Of a stretch of DNA of 64,000 nucleotides, positions 10,793-20,237 are shown piece after piece (the stretch's first letter is position 1; each line of letters starts with the position of its first letter). The notes under the pieces are model-generated. The model saw only the letters and a program-made list of their open reading frames with translations. It was not told the DNA's origin and ran no database searches. A program made the position numbers and the translations under genes. This stretch comes from Psoroptes ovis (taxonomy: Eukaryota > Arthropoda > Arachnida > Sarcoptiformes > Psoroptidae), in contig PQWQ01000004.1 in assembly GCA_002943765.1 (NCBI GenBank), positions 930,001 through 994,000 on the forward strand. Direction: 5' to 3'.

Positions 10793-12288
10793 ATGGATTC
10801 ACTGAATTCAATGCATAAATTTTCTTTGAGAACACGTCGAGATAATGAACGATTAGTTAAAAAAATTAATGTAATGAAAAAATTCATTTCAGATGAATCA
10901 TTTGATCATAAAAAATTATCCAAAAATCTGTATTTATTTGGCTCATTGAGCAAGTGTACCATTGTCCAACGTAATCAAAAAAATAAGGAAAGCTTTTGCA
11001 AATGTATCGGCTTTCTCAATGAAAAATACGCTTATCGTACCTTATTCGGTCAAAATTTACAGAATAATAGTGAAATTGGTGACATTCTAGATTTTCAGAA
11101 TATGGAACAAAAATCGATTGAAAATGATTTTTATGAGCAATCACTCAATGAAATTTGTCAATACTGCAATCATCCATTAGGTATGTCATCATATTGTAAG
11201 ATCTATCAAATTTGCTAATTTTTTTTTTGTATTTATTTACTTAAGAAAATCATAACTTTTTATATAACATCGCTAGAATTAATCCTAAGGACGTGGTGGA
11301 GGATTTTTTCTATGATCAATTTGATGTGCAAGAGCCCTTACATGAGACATTTTCAAGCGATGATATGATTTGCATCATTAGCAATTCTATCCCGGAACCA
11401 AATACCGTCCATAGAGAGGTATTTGATCATTTGACTGAGAAGTCAATTAGTCTGATCAATAGTTACTTAGACAACGATTATTATGTAATCCGAGACAAAT
11501 TGGTTAACAATCGAACCACATCATTGTATTTAATACATGTCAAACATCAAGAACTGATTGGAATTCTAAGTTTTACATTACACAGTGGTTTGACAGAATT
11601 GTCTTTCTTATTCATTGATGGTGACTATCGAAGATCTGGATTTGGTGTATTTCTTCTATGTAGAATGGTAAAACTTTTGAATAGTCGATACATATTCGCA
11701 AACATTGTCACTGAGCCGAACAATGATTCCGCTGCTTTCAATCGCAAATTTGGATTCAAAACAATCGATGATAATGACAGGAAAAAAAATATAGCCCAAA
11801 TTATAGGCACATCAAGATATGCCAATTTGATGGAAGCTCCATTCGAGAAAATGAAAAGAATTGTGTCTAAAATGACAACACTTCCAATCATGGTGAAAAA
11901 AATCAATAATGTAAAACCAATACCTGTTGGACGAATCAGGAGCGAACCTAAAACAATATCGCTCCAACATTTAGTGTTGAGTCATTTCAAGATGATGTCA
12001 TTGTTTATGGCAATGGATTATGATTATGATGTTTTGGATGAAAAAACTATGGAATTTAAACTTTTATTAACTAATTTTGAAAAATTTTTAGAATTCAAAA
12101 ACGCATTGAAAGCAACAAAAAATTTAGACATCATCAGAATTTTGTATTATCGATTTTTGACATTCCTTTTTGATTGCACTCAACGTTATCATAGCCGCGA
12201 AGAGTTGGATCATCACAAAATTAAATATATTAAATTTCATTTACAACGCTTTTATGCATCTATGACTGGCTTTAAAGAGGTTCTTTAA
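10793..12288 (+). CDS. GCN5/PCAF-derived acetyltransferase-like protein, array copy 1
   Basis: Exons 10793-11180 and 11246-12288 with a 65-bp GT-AG intron; 476 aa. I chose the ATG at 10793 rather than 10748 because MDSLNSMHK aligns with the start of copy 2. N-terminal part (about 25-135): KLSKNLYLFGSLSKC, a CKCIGFLNEK motif, then CQYCNHPLENH formed across the splice. This is the Cys/His pattern of the PCAF-homology domain (CxC, then CxxCxHxxxxH). Middle: a GNAT fold with GLTELSFLF (the Glu sits where GCN5/PCAF have their catalytic Glu) and the acetyl-CoA loop YRRSGFGVFLL, then a YANLME remnant of the family's ATLMGCE motif. The C-terminal helical region (LDIIRILYYRFLTFLFDC) resembles later PCAF-homology sequence. 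No bromodomain. Probably a nuclear lysine acetyltransferase relative; substrate unknown. Confidence 0.75.
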
Positions 12289-12630
12289 AAGGTAAATAAT
12301 TTCTTTAAGTAAAATAATTATATTAAAATCTTATATTTTCAATTTGAAATTTAGATTCGTTCAAATTTAAATAAAAACTGGCTGAATAATTACAATACAA
12401 TCAATTATTCGAATATCAATCAATCAAATCAATATCATATCGATTAATCATCATTCTTTAATATTTTTTGAAAATCCATTTCAATTTCAATTCAACAATT
12501 TTACAATTTTCATAATAATATTTTTTCATATAATGTATTATCATTCAAACATTTCTATTCATTCATTCAAAAATATAATAATTAATTATTAATTAATAAT
12601 CAATAATAATTAGTAAAAAATAAAAGTATT
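12289..12630. other. Spacer after array copy 1
   Basis: AT-rich sequence with the likely 3' UTR of copy 1. No gene or known repeat seen. Confidence 0.5.
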
Positions 12631-12668
12631 TTTGTTTATTGTTTATTAAATTCACACTTTCAGTTCTG

Positions 12669-12761
12669 ATGAGTTCCGATGTTTTGACAAATATGATTCA
12701 AAGAGTTTACAAGGGTTACAACCTGTTGCATAAGTTGCCATCTATGATTGATTTATTTTGA
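12669..12761 (+). CDS. Conserved small ORF in the upstream module (30 aa)
   Basis: The frame begins MSSDVLTNMIQRVYKGYNLL and ends after a PSMIDLF stretch. The module of copy 3 keeps the same frame; the one difference I see within the first 28 codons is AAG/AAA, which is synonymous. Relic exon, uORF or chance; no family recognised. Confidence 0.25.
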   Translation: MSSDVLTNMIQRVYKGYNLLHKLPSMIDLF

Positions 12762-13299
12762 ACATCTTTTTAACATTTTTTATCTTAAATAGCACTTTAG
12801 ATTATAATTAAGTGTTAATTATAATTAATTAATTATTTGTTCAATTAATCTAAAATATTGATTAAATTATTCTCATGTGAATTCAACTGATTTCATCAGT
12901 TCAGGTATTTTGATCACATATAATGCACGAAACAATCGATTGTTAAATTGATTTTTTTTTGTAAAAAAAATATAAAACATTGTCTAAGAAAACTCATATG
13001 CTTCTTTTCCTTGTGCATTTTGTGAAATATAAAAAATTTTGTAAAGTTATAATTTTGCCTGGTTACAAGTTATAGCACCACTATTACAAGCGCAATCTGG
13101 GCTCATTTATTAAAAGGGTAGCAGAAGCATTAGAATGAATGGGAATTTTTTTTTATAAAAAAAATAAAAAAATATTAATTTATAATATTTTTTTAAAAAT
13201 TACTTTCAGCAATGGCGGCCATTTTGAATGCACTATTATCAAATCATCTAGCGCAGATTTGGTGCAGTAAAGAATATAATATAATTTTGTAAAATATAA

Positions 13300-13613
13300 A
13301 AATTTGTAATGGTAATCAATGCTGGTTACAAGTTATAACCACACAATTACAAGCGCAGTGCTGGATCTTTTATAAATTAGTAGTAGAAGCATTATAATGA
13401 ATGTAATTTTTTTGTAAAAATGTAAAAAATAGAATTATTTTATATTTATAACCATTAAAAATTTGTAATGGTAATCAATGCTGGTTGTCCAAGTTACAAC
13501 CACAATTACAAGCGCAGTGTTGGATCTTTTATAAATTAGTAGTAGAAGCATTATAATGAATGTAATTTTTTTGTAAAAATGTGAAAAATAAAATTATTTT
13601 ATATTTATAACCA
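13300..13613. repeat. 157-bp tandem duplication inside the copy 2 module
   Basis: Two adjacent units start with aaaatttgtaatggtaatca at about 13300 and 13457 and run through the gcgcagtg..ggatc block to ataaccatta. The modules of copies 1 and 3 have one unit each. The second unit carries the gtccaagttacaac variant otherwise found only in copy 1's module, which suggests unequal exchange with copy 1 rather than simple duplication. Confidence 0.85.
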
Positions 13614-13692
13614 TTATTTTCCACTATTTTTATTGCATTTTTATTTTAGCCGTTATTGCTTTTGTTTACAAATTTACAATTTTTTTTAAAAC

Positions 13693-13698
13693 CACGTG
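13693..13698. promoter_or_regulatory. Conserved CACGTG E-box, array copy 2
   Basis: Same context (aaaccacgtgtttcaaat) and same place relative to the splice donor as in copies 1 and 3. Confidence 0.5.
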
Positions 13699-13847
13699 TT
13701 TCAAATATTAATTTTAAAATTTTTTAAAAAAATTTGAGTTTTTCGGTGTTTTTGCTGGTGAATAAGTTTTTAATCATCATATCATAAATTTTTATCGATT
13801 TTCATTCATTTATCGAACAATCTATATATTATCATTAATCATCATCG

Positions 13848-14088
13848 GTGAGTTTTGATTGTTTATAATTTATTTTAAAAATATAATTTATATCATCAAT
13901 ATTCATTCATATCTTAACTAATGATTGAATCAAATTATTTTCTAAATTCTGCTTGAATTGAATTGAACATATATTGTCAATACAGATTCGATTAGAATTC
14001 TGGTAAGTTTTTTTCGGTTTAATAATATTTATATTTATTTTGATTTTTTTTTTTTTTTTTTTGTAATAATTGAATGGATAGATTTTAG
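13848..14088 (+). other. 5'-UTR intron of array copy 2
   Basis: Donor atcatcg|gtgagtttt, shared with the other copies, and a likely acceptor gattttag at 14088, shortly before the ATG at 14120. A second donor-like ctg|gtaagtttt near 14002, preceded by an acceptor-like atacag, may define an extra tiny exon. Confidence 0.45.
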
Positions 14089-14119
14089 TAAAAGAATATC
14101 CCTCTACTGAAACAAAAAA

Positions 14120-15620
14120 ATGCTTTCACTTCATTCTTTGTTTGCCAAATCCATCCACAACATAGAAGATATTAATAAAAATGAAAGATTCAGAAAGAAA
14201 ACCTATGGGATGAAAAAATTTATGTACGATAAAGAATATAATTATCGTAAGGTTTCGAAAAACCTTTATTTGTTTAGCTCTTTGAGTCGTTGTACTTCTG
14301 CCGTCGTACCCAATGACAATAATCGATCGACCATATGTAATTGCGCTGGGTTTTTAAACGAGGACCTTCTTTACAATCATCTTTTCAACACAAGTTCACA
14401 ATCGAAATTTTATGATGGTGATAATCATGCAGACATTGAAAAGAAATCACTTGAAAACGATCCATGTAATGACATTCTGAAAGTACCATGTGAATGTTGC
14501 AAACATCATTTGGGTTTGTATTATTATGATCAAATTTATTCGTTTCACTAAAATTATTTTTATATTTTATATTCAAGCTTATCACAACAACTTGTACGGA
14601 ATTGTCGTTGTTAGCCCTTTCGATGTGACTAAAGATTTTTTTCGTGCAAATTTTCAATATCCTCAAAAAATTGAAGAAAAATTCCCAATAAATGAAAATT
14701 TGGAACATTTAATTTTGATAAAGACTGATCCAGTGGCTATTAAACCTGAAACAGCGCAAAAAGCTGTATATGAGCATCTGACAATGCAATGTGTAGAATT
14801 AATTAACAGTCATATGACTGACAAGTACGATGATATTCGTGAAAAATTGGACGATAATCGCACAACTACTTTACAAATTTTTCAATCCAAAATTAAAAAA
14901 TTGATCGCAATGATCAGTTTCAAATTGCATCCTAATTTCACTGTAATATCGTACCTTTTCGTATCGAATAATTATCGTAATAATGGCTATGGTACAATTC
15001 TTATGAATCAAATGGTGGAAACATTGGATGCCAAAAATGCTCATTTAAAAATAGTTGTTGCATCTGCCTTTGATGCGGTCGATTTCTATAAGATATTTGG
15101 ATTCCAAGAAATGCATGGTTATTATGAGGAAGAAATAGCCAAAATTGCTTACGAATATTTTGGAACAACAATGATGGACGTTTCTTTTGATTGCATCAAA
15201 ACAATATTGTCTGATATGCCAAAAACTTTGATTCCCATCAAAGAAATGACGGAAATCATACCAATACCATTGGATGCTAACGGACCAAAACATATCTACG
15301 AAGCTGATTTATTCGTGTATCACTTCAAATCATTAAGCTATTTTTTCACATTGATCAATCATTACAGTGTCGCCGATCGGGAAACGGTAGAAATTGAAGC
15401 TCTTCTAACCAGTTATGATGAATTTGTTAATTTCAAAAACAATCTTGATACCGAATCGAATTTGGATGTTATTCGTGTGCTTTATTACAAGATGATCAAA
15501 TTCATATATGAATGTGTTGAACGAATGCATGGTATTAATCAACAGACAAAAACTGACCATGTCAAATATCATTTACAACGATTATACATGACAATCACTA
15601 ATTGTCGTGAAATGTTTTAA
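14120..15620 (+). CDS. GCN5/PCAF-derived acetyltransferase-like protein, array copy 2 (catalytic Glu replaced)
   Basis: Exons 14120-14513 and 14578-15620; 478 aa. The intron sits at the same codon as in copies 1 and 3, and exon 2 is exactly as long as in copy 1 (1,043 bp). N-terminus: KVSKNLYLFSSLSRC, a CNCAGFLNED motif, and CECCKHHLAYH across the splice. The GNAT core is the most GCN5-like at the acetyl-CoA loop: YRNNGYGTILMNQM. The preceding strand reads FTVISYLF, with Val (GTA, 14943-14945) where the family has the general-base Glu (FTEI). A TTMMDVSFDC segment corresponds to the ATLMGCEL motif. The C-terminal helices include LDVIRVLYYKMIKFIYECVE. No bromodomain. Acetyl-CoA binding looks possible but canonical catalysis doubtful; it may be a non-catalytic binding protein. 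Confidence 0.75.
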
Positions 15621-16290
15621 AATATTTCTTTCATCCATTCAAATGAATAATCAACTTTGATAATTTGTTTCAAGATGTCTCAAAAATCTTAAGGTAAAGT
15701 GATTGTATTTCTTTGAAGAATATTTTTTAAATAATTTTTCCATTTTTTCTTAATACTCAAGAATAGGATCATCATCTTTTAATTGGAATTGAATAAATTT
15801 TCATCATCAACAATGGCTAATTAATATTTATTCACAAACTAATAATCTAATATTTCTTTCAATTACAATAATCAATTTTCATTGTATTTCAACATTTGTA
15901 TTATTTTGACTGATTCATTAATTCAATTTAATCATTTTCAACTTTTAATTCCTGTTTTTTGAGTTTTCAATTACCTCAATTACTTCGGTGTCTATATACA
16001 TTTATGTTTAATTCATTAATTAACCAATTAATTAATTTATCAATGATTTGTGTTCTTTTTTTTGTTTTGATCCATTTATATATATCCATATAATACAATC
16101 ACTATTACATTTAATCAATACATTCAATAATTATTTCACACGTATAATAATAATTGCCAATATGTTTTAATAAAATTTTGTAATTGATTTTTATCATAAA
16201 AAAAATATTCAAATAATTTAAATTATTAATAATAATTAATCTCTTTGTTATTAATAATCATCATAATGAATTCTTTCATTTCTTTTCTTT
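15621..16290. other. Spacer after array copy 2
   Basis: AT-rich 3'-flanking sequence with no recognised gene or repeat before the next module begins. Confidence 0.5.
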
Positions 16291-16334
16291 TTTTGTTTTG
16301 TTTATTGTTTATTAAATTCACACTTTCAATTCTG

Positions 16335-16463
16335 ATGAGTTCCGATGTTTTGACAAATATGATTCAAAGAGTTTACAAGGGTTACAACCTGTTGCATAAA
16401 TTGCCATCTATGATTGATGCGGGAACATTTTTTTTCTTAAATAGCACTTTAGATAATAATTAA
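16335..16463 (+). CDS. Conserved small ORF in the copy 3 module (42 aa)
   Basis: Same MSSDVLTNMIQRVYKGYNLL start as at 12669, continuing past PSMID into a different tail (AGTFFFLNSTLDNN). The frame is also open upstream to 16245 through a hydrophobic stretch. Coding status unproven. Confidence 0.25.
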   Translation: MSSDVLTNMIQRVYKGYNLLHKLPSMIDAGTFFFLNSTLDNN

Positions 16464-17185
16464 ATGTTAATTATAATTAATCAATTATTTGTTCAATTAA
16501 TCTAAAATATTGATTAAATTATTCTCATGTGAATTCAACTGATTTCATCAGTTCAGGTATTTTGATCACATATAATGAACGAAACAATCGATTGTTAAAT
16601 TGATTTTTTTTGTAAAAAAAATATAAAACATTGTCTATGAAAACTCATATGCTTCTTTTCCTTGTGCATTTTGTGAAATATAAAAAATTTGTAAAGTTAT
16701 AATTTTGCCTGGTTACAAGTTATAGCACCACTATTACAAGCGCAATCTGGGCTCATTTATTAAAAGGGTAGCAGAAGCATTAGAATGAATGGGAATTTTT
16801 TTTTATAAAAAAAATAAAAAAATATTAATTTATAATATTTTTTTAAAAATTACTTTCAGCAATGGCGGCCATTTTGAATGCACTATTATCAAATCATCTA
16901 GCGCAGATTTGGTGCAGTAAAGAATATAATATAATTTTGTAAAATATAAAAATTTGTAATGGTAATCAATGCTGGTTACAAGTTATAACCACACAATTAC
17001 AAGCGCAGTGTTGGATCTTTTATAAACTAGTAGTAGAAGCATTATAATGAATGTGATTTTTTTGTAAAAATGTGAAAAATAGAATTATTTTATATTTATA
17101 ACCATTATTTTCGCTCATTTTTATTTCATTTTTACTTTAGCCGTTATTGCTTTTGTTTACAAATTTTAAATTTTTTTTTTTAAAC

Positions 17186-17191
17186 CACGTG
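17186..17191. promoter_or_regulatory. Conserved CACGTG E-box, array copy 3
   Basis: Third occurrence of CACGTG in the shared aaaccacgtgtttcaaat context. Confidence 0.5.
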
Positions 17192-17346
17192 TTTCAAATA
17201 TTTTCGAATTTTTTGAAATTTTTTGAAAAAATTTGAATTTTTCGGTATTTTTGCTGGTGAATAAGTTTTTAATCATCATATCATAAATTTTTATCGATTT
17301 TCATTCATTTATCGAACAATCTATATATTATCATTAATCATCATCG

Positions 17347-17467
17347 GTGAGTTTTCATAAATATTCCATCTATTTTTGATTGATTTCCATCAAAACAAAA
17401 AAAAAATTCATATAATTTGATTTATTAATCATCGAAAAATCACTTCTCTCTTTTTTTTTCATTTAAG
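17347..17467 (+). other. 5'-UTR intron of array copy 3
   Basis: Donor atcatcg|gtgagttttc and a good acceptor (pyrimidine run, then catttaag) 37 bp before the ATG at 17505. This is the clearest of the three UTR introns. Confidence 0.55.
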
Positions 17468-17504
17468 CCAATTAAAAAAAAAATTGAAATAATAATAAAC
17501 AAAA

Positions 17505-19076
17505 ATGAATTCAATCTATTTTTTAATGTCTGAAAAAACATCGATAAAATTCAAGACTAAAGATTTCAATGATCTCCACAATAAGAAAATTCTTATTTAT
17601 AAAAATTTTCAAACCGATGAAAATTACAAATTCAACAAAATTTCGAAAGCATTCTATTTACTAGCTTCAGTTAGTAAATGTCAGAATTATATATATCATG
17701 TTAACCATGATAAATGTGAATGTCCTGGCTTTATTAACGAGAAATTGATTAAATCTATTTTCAATAATAATGTTAATCAAACATCAGAAGAAAATGAAGA
17801 TATTTTCATTGCTGATAATTATCATGAAACGTTGAAGAGTTCATGCGATTTCTGCCACCATAGTTTAGGTATGTAATGCTTTATTATATTCGATTATCTA
17901 ATTTTTGTTTTGTTTTGTTTATCATATTTCATAGGAATGCATAAAAATTTGTATGATTCTGGTGAAACATATTTTTCAAAACTAATAACAGAATTTATGA
18001 TTCCAAAATACGTAATTTCGGCCGAAAATAAACATTTGCCAAGAGTGAATGAATGCCTTAAAATTGGATTGATATTATTAGAACCAGATAAAATCAAAAA
18101 GAATAGTGTTGATCAATGTATTTTCGATCATATTTCACAAAAATCTAGTATTCTGTTAAAAGATTTTCTGAAATGGGGCGATGATGAAATCATCGAAAAA
18201 CTGAGTGAAAAATCAGTTAAAACATTAGCGATTCACCAAAGTCCTCATGGTAACATAATAGGACTCATTAGTTTCAAATCATACATCAATTGTACCGAAA
18301 TTATATTTCTATTCATATCAGAAGAGTATCGAAATCGTGGCTTAGGCACTTTGCTTGTAAGACGTGCTGTGGATATTTTGAAAAAAGAATCAATGAAATT
18401 GAAAATTGTTGTAGAACCCGCCGACGGTGCAATCCAATTCTACAAAAAATTAGGCTTTGAAGAGATCACAAATGATTATAAAAATGAAAATGATGAAGAA
18501 GATGAAAATGATGAAGAAGATGAAAATGATGAAGAAGATGAAAATGATAAAGAAGATGAAAATGATAAAGAAGATGGCACTGAAAAATTTGTCCACAGAT
18601 ATGACAACACCATGCTGATGGGTGTTGAATTCGAAGTGATTGATTCGGTATTATCAATCAATCGAAAATTGAACATACGGATTAAAAAAGTGTCGGAAAT
18701 TTTGTCAAAACCAATAACCTATGAACGATTACCATTCGTAATTGAAGACAAAATAGTTAATTTGTTACATTTTAAAACCTTATATTATTTTAATGTTTTG
18801 ACCGGTGAATTGAAAAATTATGATAAAGATACGGTTAAGATGAGAAATTTATTAGAAGATTATAATCAAGTGAATGAAATTAAGAAAAAACTCAAATCAT
18901 CGAATGGAAACCAGGACTTGGTTCGATATATTTATTATAAATTCATGAACTATTTGCTTGAATGTCGTGAAAATTATCATGGTTTCAAAGATGATGATGA
19001 ACCGAAAATTGATTATGTCCAATATTATTACAAAAAATGCTTCTCATCAATTACATTATCAGAAGAAATTTTTTAA
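17505..19076 (+). CDS. GCN5/PCAF-derived acetyltransferase-like protein, array copy 3 (acidic loop)
   Basis: Exons 17505-17868 and 17935-19076; 501 aa. N-terminus: KISKAFYLLASVSKC, a CECPGFINEK motif, and CDFCHHSLGMH across the intron, giving the PCAF-homology Cys/His pattern. GNAT core: CTEIIFLFISEEYRNRGLGT, with the catalytic-type Glu and acetyl-CoA loop RNRGLG present, then FYKKLGFEEI. Between this and YDNTMLMGVEFEVI (compare YxxATLMGCEL in GCN5) lies an acidic insertion of five 6-residue repeats (ENDEED/ENDKED). The C-terminus (LVRYIYYKFMNYLLEC, then IDYVQYYYKK) resembles later PCAF-homology sequence. No bromodomain. By motif content this is the copy most likely to be an active acetyltransferase; the target is unknown. 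Confidence 0.75.
18486..18575 (+). repeat. Coding 18-bp minisatellite (5 units)
   Basis: Five units of gaaaatgatgaagaagat. The last two carry GAT AAA in place of GAT GAA, turning END-EED into END-KED. It lies in the loop after the GNAT core of array copy 3 and is absent from copies 1 and 2. Confidence 0.95.
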
Positions 19077-20237
19077 TTTTTTTTCTTTTTCTTCAATTCG
19101 ATTCAAACAAAATATCGTTACCCAGTGATAATAATAATCAAATTTGAATGATAATGGTAAGTTTATTATATTTTTTTTTTTCATTTAAAGATTTAATTAA
19201 TTCTTGTTTCATCAATTATGTGGTAGACTATCACAATCAACTTAATGACGGATCTCACATCACATCATTACCTCATACATTATTTGGACCACTTGATTTG
19301 AGTCAATTTTTTTTTTTTTGGTTTTTTCTCATTTAAATCATTTAATCAATCAATATCTCAATATTCAATTACTTGTATCAACAATTTAGTTTTTGGATTC
19401 ACTTATTATTATGTTATTGACTCGATTTTGATTTTGGATTTTTTTTTTCGTATAATTTAATCTATCATTGTTCAATTAATTTAAATAATTTAATGTTTAC
19501 TTACTTTAATTTTGTTATTATTTTTTTTGGACTTAATCCTTTATTCATTTACAAGTTTTGTATTTTTTTTTTCTTGGCTTTTTCTTTACTCACATTTATG
19601 ATATGTTATAATAATCATTGAAAAATTTCAAACAAACAATTTTCATTCCTTAATCAAACACATTATAATCACAACAATTAATGTAATTGATATTTTTGAT
19701 CATTTTTGATCATTTTTGATTTTGTAATTTTTTTTCGTTTATTTAATTTCTTTTTTGATTAATTGTATTTTTTTTTCTCACACTTTAAAACATGCTAATT
19801 GGCTCAAATCTATCAAATCTCTACTATTTTTTGATGTTTAAATCAAATAAAAATTAATTTAATTTGGATTAATTTTGATAAAATTTTATTTCAATTTCAA
19901 TTTTTTTTTTTGAAATGAAATGTCAAAAAATAAAAAGAAAAGATTGGTGTTTGATTTAAGATTTATGTGTGTTGTTGACTAATAATATTTGTTTTTTTTT
20001 CTTCATTTGTTTCTTGAAAAATCGATATTTTCAAAAATGTTAGTCATAAAAGATTTTCTCAAAGTGATTATTTTTGTTTGTGTCAAAAAAATCTATTTTA
20101 TCTCATTCAAAGATGACCTTATTTTTGTGTGTGTATGTGTGTTTCCCAAAGTGTTGTCGTCGTTCATTTTTTTCTGTAGATTCTGTAGATCTCTGGTCAA
20201 TTTTTTTTTTGTTTGTTTTGAATCAATTCATTCATGC
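19077..20237. other. Convergent 3' flanks
   Basis: Between array copy 3 (plus) and filamin (minus). T-rich, no supported gene; probably the two 3' UTRs. Confidence 0.5.

Larger units (their letters stand above)
12631..13857 (+). repeat. Upstream module of array copy 2 (about 1.2 kb)
   Basis: By eye nearly identical to 16291-17356, with scattered single-base changes and small indels. It contains, in order, a small ORF, the gcctggttacaagttata block, the gcggccattttgaat block, the gcgcagtgctggatc block (duplicated here), a CACGTG site and a splice donor. The homology stops a little after the donor, before the coding region. Confidence 0.9.
16291..17356 (+). repeat. Upstream module of array copy 3 (about 1.1 kb)
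   Basis: Near-identical to 12631-13857 without the 157-bp duplication. It ends just after the splice donor of the untranslated exon, so the repeat covers promoter and first exon but not the coding sequence. Confidence 0.9.

Noticed and set aside
10793..19076. Horizontal transfer of a bacterial GNAT gene
   Set aside because: The genes have spliceosomal introns at a conserved place, PCAF-type Cys/His motifs and AT-rich codon use like their neighbours; a eukaryotic GCN5/PCAF origin explains them better.
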